Of a DNA stretch of 64,000 nucleotides, positions 44,601 to 52,870 are shown in pieces (the first letter of the stretch is position 1; the number at the start of each line of letters is the position of its first letter). The translations under genes and the position numbers were made by a program. The stretch spans positions 744,001 through 808,000 of the forward strand of contig CBDFNC010000001.1 in NCBI GenBank assembly GCA_965249895.1, read 5' to 3'. The stretch comes from CBDFNC01 sp965249895 (GTDB taxonomy: Bacteria > Pseudomonadota > Gammaproteobacteria > Enterobacterales > CBDFNC01). The notes below the pieces were generated by a model. It worked only from the letters and a program-made list of their open reading frames with translations, was not told the origin of the DNA and did no database searches.

Positions 44601-45161
44601 TTGCAACTCGAAATTAATTCAACTGGATTTATAGCAAAGGCAAGGCAAGTCGCATCGCCATTTCTTGATGAGAGGCCGCTAGGAACAGAAGTAGACTTGC
44701 TTGTAATCCATTGCATTAGTTTGCCGCCAGCGCAATACGGTGGACCTTATATTGATCAGTTATTCACAGGCAAACTGCAACCAACCGAGCACCCATATTT
44801 TGAGCTTATTCACCAATTTAAAGTATCCGCACATTGCTTGATCAGGCGTGATGGTGAGTTGGTCCAATATGTTCCGTTAAACAAAAAAGCCTGGCATGCT
44901 GGCGTATCTAGTTTTCAAGGCTGCGAAAGGTGTAACGACTTTTCCATCGGAATAGAGCTCGAAGGGACAGATGACAGTGAGTATACCTTGGATCAGTACC
45001 AAGCCCTGGCTGTTCTTACCAAGTCCATCCAAATTAAATATCCTGGGATCACCAATGACAGGATCACAGGGCATCAGGATATCGCCCCAGGGCGTAAGAC
45101 AGATCCTGGTGAATGTTTTGATTGGCAAAAATATTTTTCTCTTATAGCAGAAGCTGGCTGA
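44601..45161 (+). CDS. ampD: 1,6-anhydro-MurNAc-L-alanine amidase AmpD
   Basis: Cytoplasmic zinc amidase of peptidoglycan recycling; its loss induces AmpC beta-lactamase in other species. From TTG 44601 (AAGG 9 bp upstream) it is 186 aa, against 183 in E. coli. The frame runs up to ATG 44481, but that adds 40 residues read from repeat B. Zinc ligands: VIHCISLPPAQYGGP (His34-equivalent), ITGHQDIAPGRKTDPG (C-terminal His and Asp). Note IHC replaces the more usual VHNISLP. A family C hairpin begins at its stop. Confidence 0.9.
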   Translation: MQLEINSTGFIAKARQVASPFLDERPLGTEVDLLVIHCISLPPAQYGGPYIDQLFTGKLQPTEHPYFELIHQFKVSAHCLIRRDGELVQYVPLNKKAWHAGVSSFQGCERCNDFSIGIELEGTDDSEYTLDQYQALAVLTKSIQIKYPGITNDRITGHQDIAPGRKTDPGECFDWQKYFSLIAEAG

Positions 45162-45181
45162 TTACGCCTATGGCTAATCAG
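45158..45181. repeat. Dispersed repeat family C hairpin at the ampD stop
   Basis: CTGATTACGCC-TAT-GGCTAATCAG, the same palindrome as 34692-34720. It overlaps the ampD TGA. There is no following T-run close by, so a terminator role is doubtful. Confidence 0.75.
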
Positions 45182-45223
45182 ACCTACAGATCTTTTTATC
45201 ATCTCTAAAGTACTATTTTATTC

Positions 45224-45238
45224 ATTGGTCAGACCAAT
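45224..45238. promoter_or_regulatory. PdhR-box-like palindrome, distal
   Basis: ATTGGTCAGACCAAT, a perfect match to the PdhR consensus ATTGGTnnnACCAAT known from E. coli, 380 bp before pdhR and 60 bp after ampD. The 45239-45585 stretch between the two boxes has no gene and probably holds the operon promoters. Confidence 0.65.
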
Positions 45239-45585
45239 AAGTATTGCTGTTGAGTTAACAATCATTTAAAGTGCTTTTCCTGATAAATGTAATAATACGA
45301 TCACAATGTGCGGTGAATATTACGGCTAAGGCAAGAGGTCAGATCGATTTACGGCAAGTGAGACTGTATTTTTATATGAAAACTAGTCAAAAGTAGTGGT
45401 TTTTCAGAAGTCTTAGCATTTTGGTTAATGACTTGTGGTTAATGGTATTGCGATTGTTTCTTCAACCGGTTTGTTATGCTGCACGTATGATTTTTAACAA
45501 AATATCCTAAGGCTTAAGTCGGCTTGATCCTGATCATGTTTTAATTGGACAGCTTGTTAATTATTTGGTATTTTCCGGCACTGGA

Positions 45586-45602
45586 AATTGGTAATACCAA
45601 TT
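45586..45602. promoter_or_regulatory. PdhR operator at the pdhR start
   Basis: AATTGGTAATACCAATT, perfect 17-bp palindrome matching the PdhR consensus, 19 bp before the pdhR ATG. Its place next to the ribosome site implies autorepression released by pyruvate. Confidence 0.85.
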
Positions 45603-45621
45603 TAATAAGAAGAATAAATTC

Positions 45622-46386
45622 ATGGGTTATCAAAAGATAAAACCACCAAAGCTGGCTGACGTTATCGAAGCGCAACTGGAAAATATGATCCTTGAGGGTA
45701 GTTTAAACCCGGGTCAGAAGTTGCCTCCCGAACGTGAATTAGCTAAGCAGTTTGAGGTTTCCAGGCCGTCATTGCGTGAAGCGATACAGCGGTTGGAAGC
45801 CAGAGGGTTGTTAACACGCAGGCAAGGCGGCGGTACATATGTACAGGCCGAATTAAGAGAAAGTCTCACTGACCCTCTGTTCACCTTGCTAAATTCCAAT
45901 CCGGAAACTCAGTATGATTTGCTGGAGTTTCGCCACGCATTAGAAGGTATTTCAGCTTTTTATGCGGCGCTGCGGGGTACGGAGACGGATTACCAGCAAA
46001 TTAAAGATAGCTTTGCCGATATCGAGGCCGCCAAAAAAACAGGCAACCTTGAGCAAGAAGCTAAAGAAGTGGTGCGGTTTTATATCGCGGTAACAGAAGC
46101 ATCCCATAACCTGGTATTGCTTCACCTGTTGCGAGGCCTGAGCCCACTGCTGGAACAAAATGTATTACACAATTTAGAACAGTTGCAGCGTAAGCCTGAT
46201 GTTGCTGAGAAAATCAGCGCCCATCGTACGCTGCTGCTGAATGCCATTTTGGGTGGAGAGCCCAAACAAGCCAGAGATGCGTCCGATCGCCATCTGGTTT
46301 TTATTGAAGAAACGCTACTGGACATCAGTCGTCAAGATAACCGCCTCGAGCGCTCTTTACGCCGAATTCAGCAGCCAAAAGATTAG
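45622..46386 (+). CDS. pdhR: Pyruvate dehydrogenase complex repressor PdhR
   Basis: 254-aa GntR-family (FCD type) repressor. Winged helix at about 8-76 (KLADVIEAQLENMILEG, PPERELAKQFEVSRPSLREAIQRLEARGLL, RRQGGGTYV), then the helical FCD effector domain that senses pyruvate in the family. Divides control of aceE-aceF-lpdA just downstream; two matching operators lie upstream. Confidence 0.94.
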   Translation: MGYQKIKPPKLADVIEAQLENMILEGSLNPGQKLPPERELAKQFEVSRPSLREAIQRLEARGLLTRRQGGGTYVQAELRESLTDPLFTLLNSNPETQYDLLEFRHALEGISAFYAALRGTETDYQQIKDSFADIEAAKKTGNLEQEAKEVVRFYIAVTEASHNLVLLHLLRGLSPLLEQNVLHNLEQLQRKPDVAEKISAHRTLLLNAILGGEPKQARDASDRHLVFIEETLLDISRQDNRLERSLRRIQQPKD

Positions 46387-46468
46387 TATTCAGCGTGAGC
46401 TTAGCCTGCGCTGGGCTTGTTTAATGAGAAAGCAGTCACTTTAAGTGAATAACAGATAGGAAACTGCC

Positions 46469-49132
46469 ATGTCAGACAACCAGAAGCACGATGTAGATCC
46501 TCAGGAAACCGGGGAGTGGTTAGATGCGCTAGAAGCCGTGCTCGAAGAAGAAGGTCCAGAACGAGCCCATTATCTTCTTGAGAAAATGATCGAAAAAACC
46601 CGTCGTAGCGGTGGTCATTTACCGTTTAACGCAACAACTGCGTATATCAACACGATCCCACCAGGACAAGAGCCACACATGCCTGGCGACATGACGCTGG
46701 AGCGCCGTATCCGCGCCATCGTTCGCTGGAATGCACTTGCAACTGTTCTGCGTGCTTCTAAGAAAGATCTGGACCTGGGCGGACACATCTCCAGTTTCGC
46801 GTCTTCCGCCACCCTGTATGACGTAGCATTTAACCATTTCTTCCGCGGCCCCAACGAAGAAGATGGCGGCGATCTTGTTTATTTTCAGGGCCATATTTCT
46901 CCGGGAATTTATTCTCGTGCTTTCCTTGAAGGGCGTATCACCGAAGAGCAGCTGGATAACTTCCGTCAGGAAGTAGGCGGTAACGGTCTGTCTTCTTACC
47001 CGCACCCTAAGTTGATGCCTGACTTCTGGCAGTTCCCAACTGTATCTATGGGCCTGGGTCCTATCTCTGCTATTTACCAGGCGCGTTTCCTTAAGTACCT
47101 GACTGATCGTGGTATCAAAGACTGTTCACAGCAGCGCGTATATTGCTACCTGGGTGACGGCGAGTGTGACGAGCCGGAAAGCTTGGGCGCCATAGGTATG
47201 GCTGCCCGTGAAGGACTGGATAACCTGTGCTTCGTGATCAACTGTAACCTGCAGCGCCTTGACGGCCCTGTTCGTGGTAACGGAAAAATCATCCAGGAGC
47301 TGGAAGGCACCTTCCGCGGCGCTGGTTGGGAAGTGATTAAGCTGATCTGGGGTCGCTACTGGGATCCACTATTGGCCCAAGATAAGACAGGTAAATTGCT
47401 GCAGTTGATGGAAGAAACCGTTGACGGTGAATACCAGAACTTTAAAGCCAAAGGCGGCGCTTACACCCGTGAGCACTTCTTTGGTAAGCACCCTGAAACA
47501 GCGGAAATGGTTGCCAACATGTCTGATGAAGATATCTGGCGTCTGAACCGTGGTGGTCATGATCCATTTAAAGTTTACGCGGCATATAAAAAAGCGGCTG
47601 AAACCAAAGGCCGTCCTACCGTTATCCTGGCCAAGACTGTTAAAGGTTACGGCATGGGTGAAGCGGGTGAAGGTAAAAACATCGCTCACGGCGTTAAGAA
47701 AATGGATATCGACGCGGTCAAACATTATCGTGACCGTTTCAATATTCCAATTAGCGATGCAGATCTGCCGAACATTCCTTACTATCACCCGGGAGAAGAC
47801 TCGGAAGAGATCAAGTATCTTAAGGAACGTCGCACCGCACTGAAAGGTTTCTTACCTCAGCGTCGTATCAACAGCTCCATCGAGATGGAAATTCCGCCGG
47901 TGAAAGCCTTTGACACCCTATTACAAGGCTCGAAAGGTCGTGAAATCTCCACCACTATGGCGTTTAGCCGAGTGCTGAATGTGCTGCTTAAAGATAAGAA
48001 AATCGGTAAGCGCATCGTACCTATCATCCCTGATGAAGCCCGCACCTTTGGTATGGAAGGTCTGTTCCGCCAGGTTGGTATCTACTCTCGCCAGGGCCAG
48101 ATGTACACGCCTCAGGACAGAGAGCAGGTAGCTTACTACAAAGAAGACGCTCAAGGTCAGGTACTGCAGGAAGGTATCAACGAGCTGGGTGCCAAGGCTG
48201 ACTGGGTAGCGGCAGCTACTTCTTACAGCACCAACGATAGCCCGATGATCCCATTCTATATCTATTACTCCATGTTTGGTTTCCAACGTGTGGGTGATAT
48301 GGCATGGCTTGCTGGTGATCAGCAGGCGCGTGGTTTCATCTTAGGCGCAACAGCCGGGCGTACCACACTAAACGGTGAAGGTCTGCAACACGAAGATGGT
48401 CACTCTCATATCCAGGCTAACGTTATCCCTAACTGTGTCACCTATGACCCGACTTACGGTTACGAACTGGCTGTTCTTATCCAGGACGGCATGAAGCGCA
48501 TGTATGAAGATAATGAGAATATCTACTACTACCTGACGCTGATGAACGAAAACTACGAGCAGCCGGCAATGCCTTCAGGCGTTGAAGAGGGTATCCGTAA
48601 GGGTATCTACAAGCTGGACGAAGTTAAAGGTAGCGGCAAAGGTAAGGTTCAGCTGCTGAGCTCGGGTACTATCATGCTGCAAGTTCGCGAAGCGGCGAAG
48701 ATCCTGGCAGAAGATTACGGTATCGACGCTACTGTTTACAGCGCAACCTCTTTCAATGAACTGACCCGTGACGGTCAGGCGGTTGAGCGTGAAAACATGC
48801 TTAACCCGCTGGCAGATGAGAAGCAGGCTTACATCACCACAGTACTGGAAAAAGACGTACCTGTAGTTGCTGCGACTGACTACATGAAGAATTACGCAGA
48901 CCAGGTTCGGGCTTATGTACCAGCTCCTTATAAAGTACTGGGTACTGATGGCTTCGGTCGCTCCGACAGCCGTGAAAACCTGCGTCGTCACTTCGAAGTG
49001 AACGCGAGCTATGTGGTTGTTGCTGCGCTAAACGAGTTGGCCAAGAAAGGCGATGTTGAGAAATCTGTAGTAGCGGACGCTATTAAGAAATTCAACATCG
49101 ACGTAAACAAAGTTAACCCACTGCTGGCTTAA
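46469..49132 (+). CDS. aceE: Pyruvate dehydrogenase E1 component AceE
   Basis: Homodimeric thiamine-diphosphate enzyme that decarboxylates pyruvate and acetylates the E2 lipoyl groups. 887 aa, the E. coli length. TPP motif YLGDGECDEPESLG to FVINCNLQR; catalytic-loop stretch GRTTLNGEGLQHEDGHSH; start MSDNQKHDVDPQETGEWLDAL with the E2-binding N-terminus. 83 bp after pdhR, 15 bp before aceF. Confidence 0.98.
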   Translation: MSDNQKHDVDPQETGEWLDALEAVLEEEGPERAHYLLEKMIEKTRRSGGHLPFNATTAYINTIPPGQEPHMPGDMTLERRIRAIVRWNALATVLRASKKDLDLGGHISSFASSATLYDVAFNHFFRGPNEEDGGDLVYFQGHISPGIYSRAFLEGRITEEQLDNFRQEVGGNGLSSYPHPKLMPDFWQFPTVSMGLGPISAIYQARFLKYLTDRGIKDCSQQRVYCYLGDGECDEPESLGAIGMAAREGLDNLCFVINCNLQRLDGPVRGNGKIIQELEGTFRGAGWEVIKLIWGRYWDPLLAQDKTGKLLQLMEETVDGEYQNFKAKGGAYTREHFFGKHPETAEMVANMSDEDIWRLNRGGHDPFKVYAAYKKAAETKGRPTVILAKTVKGYGMGEAGEGKNIAHGVKKMDIDAVKHYRDRFNIPISDADLPNIPYYHPGEDSEEIKYLKERRTALKGFLPQRRINSSIEMEIPPVKAFDTLLQGSKGREISTTMAFSRVLNVLLKDKKIGKRIVPIIPDEARTFGMEGLFRQVGIYSRQGQMYTPQDREQVAYYKEDAQGQVLQEGINELGAKADWVAAATSYSTNDSPMIPFYIYYSMFGFQRVGDMAWLAGDQQARGFILGATAGRTTLNGEGLQHEDGHSHIQANVIPNCVTYDPTYGYELAVLIQDGMKRMYEDNENIYYYLTLMNENYEQPAMPSGVEEGIRKGIYKLDEVKGSGKGKVQLLSSGTIMLQVREAAKILAEDYGIDATVYSATSFNELTRDGQAVERENMLNPLADEKQAYITTVLEKDVPVVAATDYMKNYADQVRAYVPAPYKVLGTDGFGRSDSRENLRRHFEVNASYVVVAALNELAKKGDVEKSVVADAIKKFNIDVNKVNPLLA

Positions 49133-49147
49133 TAAAGGTACAAGAGA

Positions 49148-50812
49148 ATGTCAGAAATTAAAGAAATTCTGGTTCCAGATATCGGCGCAGATGAAGTCGA
49201 TGTAACTGAGATTCTGGTTGCTGTGGGTGACACCATAGAAGAAGAGCAGGGTCTTATTTCCGTTGAAGGCGATAAAGCCTCCATGGAAGTACCTGCGCCT
49301 TTTGCTGGTACTGTTAAAGAAATTAAGGTAGTGATTGGTGACAAGGTTTCTGAAGGGGCTTTGATTGTTACCGTTGAAACGGGCGCGGCTGCTGCCGCAC
49401 CTGCTCCTGCAGCGGCTGAGCCAGCACTTGTTGCCGCAGCTCCCGCTCCTGCAGCTGTTGAGCCAGCACCTGTTGAGCCAGCACCTGTTGCTGCAGCTCC
49501 TGCCGCCGGCGGTGGCACGCAGGAAATCTGTGTGCCTGATATCGGCGCAGATGAAGTTGATGTGACAGAGATCCTGGTTGCTGTCGGCGATACTATCGAA
49601 GAAGAGCAGGGACTGATTTCTGTCGAGGGCGACAAGGCTTCTATGGAAGTTCCTTCTCCAGTTGCCGGTACGGTAAAAGAAATCAAAGTTGCCATTGGCG
49701 ATAAAGTCTCTGAAGGTACGTTAATCGTAGTGGTTGAAACTGGCGCAGCAGCACCTGCCGCAGCTCAGGCAGTAAGTGCACCGGCTGCTCCTGCGCCAAC
49801 ACCCGCGGCAGCTCCGGCGCCACAAAGCGCACCTAAGCCGCCCCCGGTACCACATCATCCAAGTGCTGGTGAGAAACGTAAGTCTGGTTCGGTTCACGCT
49901 TCTCCATCGGTTCGCCGTCTGGCCCGAGAGTTTGGTGTTGACCTGTCTCAGGTTAAGGGTACTGGACGTAAAGCACGTATTGTTAAAGAAGACGTGCAAG
50001 CTTTTGTGAAATATGAGCTGTCGCGTCCAAAAGCCACTGCAGCTACTGCCACAGGTGGCGGTAACGGTTTGCAGGTTGTTGACTCGCCGAAAGTTGACTT
50101 CGGTAAGTTTGGTGAGATTGAAAAAGTTGCCCTGTCTCGCATCCAGAAAATATCTGGCCCTGCGCTGCACAGAAACTGGGTGACCATACCTCATGTAACT
50201 CAGTTTGACGAAGCGGATATCACGGATCTGGAAGCATTCCGTAAGAGCGAAAACGCGATGAACGCTAAGCTCGATAACGGTATCAAGATCAGCCCACTTA
50301 TCTTTATTATCAAAGCAGTGGCGAAAGCCCTGGAAATCTATCCTAAGTTCAACTCTTCGTTGGACCCGGATGGAGAGCACCTGATCTTGAAGAAATATGT
50401 AAACGTGGGTGTTGCGGTTGATACGCCAAACGGTCTGGTGGTGCCTGTTGTTCGTGATGTGAACAACAAGGGTATTCACGACTTATGTCGCGATCTGGCT
50501 GAAATATCCAAGAAAGCACGTGCCGGTAAGCTCACAGCCAAAGACATGCAGGGTGGCTCCATGACTATCTCCAGCCTGGGCGGTATTGGTGGTACTCAGT
50601 TTACGCCAATCGTTAACGCACCAGAGGTCGCTATCCTGGGTGTGTCTAAGTCAGATATAAAGCCGAAATGGAACGGTAAAGAGTTCGAACCACGCCTGAT
50701 GGTGCCACTGGCGCTATCCTATGACCACAAGGTCATCGACGGCGCCGATGGTGCTCGCTTTATCACTACCATCAACGGTTTGCTCTCCGACTTGCGTAAG
50801 TTGGTACTGTAA
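49148..50812 (+). CDS. aceF: Pyruvate dehydrogenase E2 (dihydrolipoyl acetyltransferase) AceF
   Basis: 554 aa. Two lipoyl domains (about 2-75 and 125-200), each with the lipoylated Lys in EGDKASMEVP, joined by Ala-Pro-rich mobile linkers; a peripheral subunit-binding domain (SPSVRRLAREFGVDLSQVKG, about 255-290); and the acyltransferase core ending with the catalytic SYDHKVIDGADGARF. The domain DNA is similar between the two lipoyl copies. E. coli AceF has three lipoyl domains, many other species two. Followed by a terminator. Confidence 0.97.
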   Translation: MSEIKEILVPDIGADEVDVTEILVAVGDTIEEEQGLISVEGDKASMEVPAPFAGTVKEIKVVIGDKVSEGALIVTVETGAAAAAPAPAAAEPALVAAAPAPAAVEPAPVEPAPVAAAPAAGGGTQEICVPDIGADEVDVTEILVAVGDTIEEEQGLISVEGDKASMEVPSPVAGTVKEIKVAIGDKVSEGTLIVVVETGAAAPAAAQAVSAPAAPAPTPAAAPAPQSAPKPPPVPHHPSAGEKRKSGSVHASPSVRRLAREFGVDLSQVKGTGRKARIVKEDVQAFVKYELSRPKATAATATGGGNGLQVVDSPKVDFGKFGEIEKVALSRIQKISGPALHRNWVTIPHVTQFDEADITDLEAFRKSENAMNAKLDNGIKISPLIFIIKAVAKALEIYPKFNSSLDPDGEHLILKKYVNVGVAVDTPNGLVVPVVRDVNNKGIHDLCRDLAEISKKARAGKLTAKDMQGGSMTISSLGGIGGTQFTPIVNAPEVAILGVSKSDIKPKWNGKEFEPRLMVPLALSYDHKVIDGADGARFITTINGLLSDLRKLVL

Positions 50813-50820
50813 CTGTTAAG

Positions 50821-50846
50821 AGGTCGGCGTTTGCCGACCTTTTTAC
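50821..50846 (+). terminator. Terminator between aceF and lpdA
   Basis: AGGTCGGC-GTTT-GCCGACCTTTTT, 8 bp after the aceF stop. It should make aceEF levels partly independent of lpdA, whose product is shared with other dehydrogenase complexes. Confidence 0.88.
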
Positions 50847-50925
50847 TTCTCATTTATTTAACAGGACTGTAAACTTGCGGGGTTTTTTAAATGTACCCCT
50901 CAAGAACAAAAAATAAGAGGCCAAA

Positions 50926-52350
50926 ATGAGTAAAGAAGTTAAAGCACAAGTAGTAGTGCTGGGTTCCGGTCCTGCCGGTTATTCTGCTGCTTTCCGCGCT
51001 GCTGATCTGGGTTTAGAAACCGTATTAATCGAAAAGTACTCTACTCTTGGTGGCGTATGTTTGAACGTAGGTTGTATTCCATCTAAAGCCTTGCTGCACG
51101 TAGCTAAAGTGATTGAAGAAGCGAAAGCCCTGGCAGATCACGGTGTCATCTTCGGTGACGCGCAGACAGATATCGACAAGATCCGTATCTGGAAAGATAA
51201 AGTGGTTGGCCAGTTAACCGGCGGCCTTGGCGGTATGGCTAAGATGCGTAAAGTGAAGGTAGTTGAAGGTTTCGGTAAATTCACCGGTCCCAACACTATC
51301 GAAGTCGATGGTAAAGGCGGCAAGACCACAGTTACTTTCGATAACGCTATCGTTGCTGCCGGCTCTCGTCCGGTTAAATTGCCATTTATCCCCCATGATG
51401 ATCCGCGCGTTTGGGATTCTACAGATGCGCTAGAGCTGAAAACAGTGCCTAAGCGTCTGCTGGTTCTTGGCGGTGGTATTATCGGTCTGGAAATGGGCAC
51501 AGTATACGGCGCCCTGGGCAGCGAGATAGATGTTGTTGAATTTGCCGATCAGCTGGTGCCTGCGGCGGATAAAGATATCGTTCAGGTTTACACCAAGCGG
51601 GTGAAGAAGAAATTCAACCTGATGCTGCAAACCAAGGTGACTGCGGTTGAAGCCAAAGAAGATGCATTATACGTATCTTTCGAAGGTAAAAACGCACCTG
51701 CCGAAGCCAAGCCATATGACGCCGTACTGGTTGCCGTTGGCCGTGTTCCAAATGGTCTGTCGTTAGACGCAGAAAAAGCGGGCGTAACTGTTACTGAGCG
51801 TGGCTTTATCGAAGTCGACAAGCAGATGCGTACCAACGTGGCTAATATCCACGCCATCGGTGATGTCGTGGGTCAGCCAATGCTGGCGCACAAAGGTGTG
51901 CATGAAGGCCACGTGGCTGCTGAAGTTATCTCAGGTAAGAAGCACTTCTTCGATCCTAAGGTTATCCCATCTATCGCTTATACTGAGCCAGAAATTGCCT
52001 GGGTTGGTCTGACCGAAAGAGAAGCGAAAGAGCAGGGCCTGAACTACGAAAAAGCGGTATTCCCTTGGGCAGCTTCCGGTCGAGCAATTGCATCCGATTG
52101 TTCTGACGGTATGACGAAGCTTATCTTCGACAAAGACACTCACAGAGTTATCGGTGGTGCGGTTGTAGGTACTAACGCCGGTGAACTGCTGGGTGAAATC
52201 GGTCTGGCTATCGAGCTGGGCGCAGATGCGGAAGACATAGCTCTGACAATTCATGCTCACCCGACACTGCATGAATCTGTTGGTCTGGCTGCAGAAGTTT
52301 ACGAAGGCTCTATTACTGACCTTCCAAATGCTAAAGCTAAGAAGAAGTAA
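50926..52350 (+). CDS. lpdA: Dihydrolipoamide dehydrogenase LpdA (E3)
   Basis: 474-aa FAD disulfide oxidoreductase that reoxidises lipoyl groups of the pyruvate, 2-oxoglutarate and glycine-cleavage complexes. FAD fold VVLGSGPAGYSAAFRAADLG (10-29), redox-active cysteines in GGVCLNVGCIPSKALLH, NAD-binding LVLGGGIIGLEMGTVYGALG, and the active-site HAHPTLHES near the C-terminus. ATG follows AATAAGAGGCCAAA. Confidence 0.98.
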   Translation: MSKEVKAQVVVLGSGPAGYSAAFRAADLGLETVLIEKYSTLGGVCLNVGCIPSKALLHVAKVIEEAKALADHGVIFGDAQTDIDKIRIWKDKVVGQLTGGLGGMAKMRKVKVVEGFGKFTGPNTIEVDGKGGKTTVTFDNAIVAAGSRPVKLPFIPHDDPRVWDSTDALELKTVPKRLLVLGGGIIGLEMGTVYGALGSEIDVVEFADQLVPAADKDIVQVYTKRVKKKFNLMLQTKVTAVEAKEDALYVSFEGKNAPAEAKPYDAVLVAVGRVPNGLSLDAEKAGVTVTERGFIEVDKQMRTNVANIHAIGDVVGQPMLAHKGVHEGHVAAEVISGKKHFFDPKVIPSIAYTEPEIAWVGLTEREAKEQGLNYEKAVFPWAASGRAIASDCSDGMTKLIFDKDTHRVIGGAVVGTNAGELLGEIGLAIELGADAEDIALTIHAHPTLHESVGLAAEVYEGSITDLPNAKAKKK

Positions 52351-52364
52351 TTCTTCCCGTTAGC

Positions 52365-52396
52365 AAAAAAGGCGACTTTTAGAGTCGCCTTTTTTA
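52365..52396 (+). terminator. Rho-independent terminator after lpdA
   Basis: AAAAAAGGCGACT-TTTAG-AGTCGCCTTTTTT, 14 bp after lpdA. Symmetric A and T runs suggest bidirectional action. Confidence 0.9.
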
Positions 52397-52475
52397 TTGC
52401 CTGAAATAAATATCCAAACCTACAAAATTACCAAGCTAAGGTTTATTTTTCTAATCAGTTTCTACGCGCTAGGTT

Positions 52476-52495
52476 CGATTAGCCAAGGTGTAATC
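52476..52495. repeat. Dispersed repeat family C hairpin
   Basis: CGATTAGCC-AA-GGTGTAATCG, a shorter third copy of the palindrome at 34692 and 45158, in the lpdA-patatin gap beside decayed coding sequence. Confidence 0.6.
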
Positions 52496-52506
52496 GTACA
52501 ATTGAG

Positions 52507-52782
52507 TTACTCGTTTTCCATTCCTGCAATCACTACCTCCATCGCACCGATCAGCATATTTGGGCTAAGTGTCTTTTCGTAAACCGGGTGACACATGATA
52601 TTAGATAAACCGTGTACCAGCCCCCAGGCTGCCTGGGTATGTTTTTCCACATCGCCTTGCGATTGGATAATTGGCTTTAAAACACCTAGTGAGCCCTGAG
52701 CGGCCTCCTGTTTATCAGACCGCCAGAGTATGTGGGAGTTGGTGCTCCTGATAAGTCTGCCGCTGTTGGCCAGAGGATTGGG
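52507..52782 (-). pseudogene. TetR-type regulator C-terminal fragment
   Basis: Minus-strand frame without a start: RLIRSTNSHILWRSDKQEAA, VLKPIIQSQGDVEKHTQAAW, then GLVHGLSNIMCHPVYEKTL up to a TAA at 52507. The AWGLVHGL block resembles the C-terminal ligand domain of TetR/AcrR regulators. A stop lies directly before 52782, and no DNA-binding domain is present upstream. A second open stretch without a start in another frame (ending at 52715) overlaps it. Probably a gene in decay; family assignment is tentative. Confidence 0.45.
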
Positions 52783-52870
52783 TTTCAGTTAAATCAAAGA
52801 GTACCTGACAGGCCCACAGAAGATGATTAAAATAACGCCTTGTTGAAACGTTAGGGAAAATGTCGCTTTG

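Noticed and set aside
45158..45181. Rho-independent terminator for ampD
   Set aside because: The stem is good but no T-run follows, and the same palindrome recurs elsewhere as a dispersed repeat.
49148..49750. Recent duplication of the AceF lipoyl domain
   Set aside because: Multiple similar lipoyl domains are normal for AceF; no sign of a recent event beyond family expectation.
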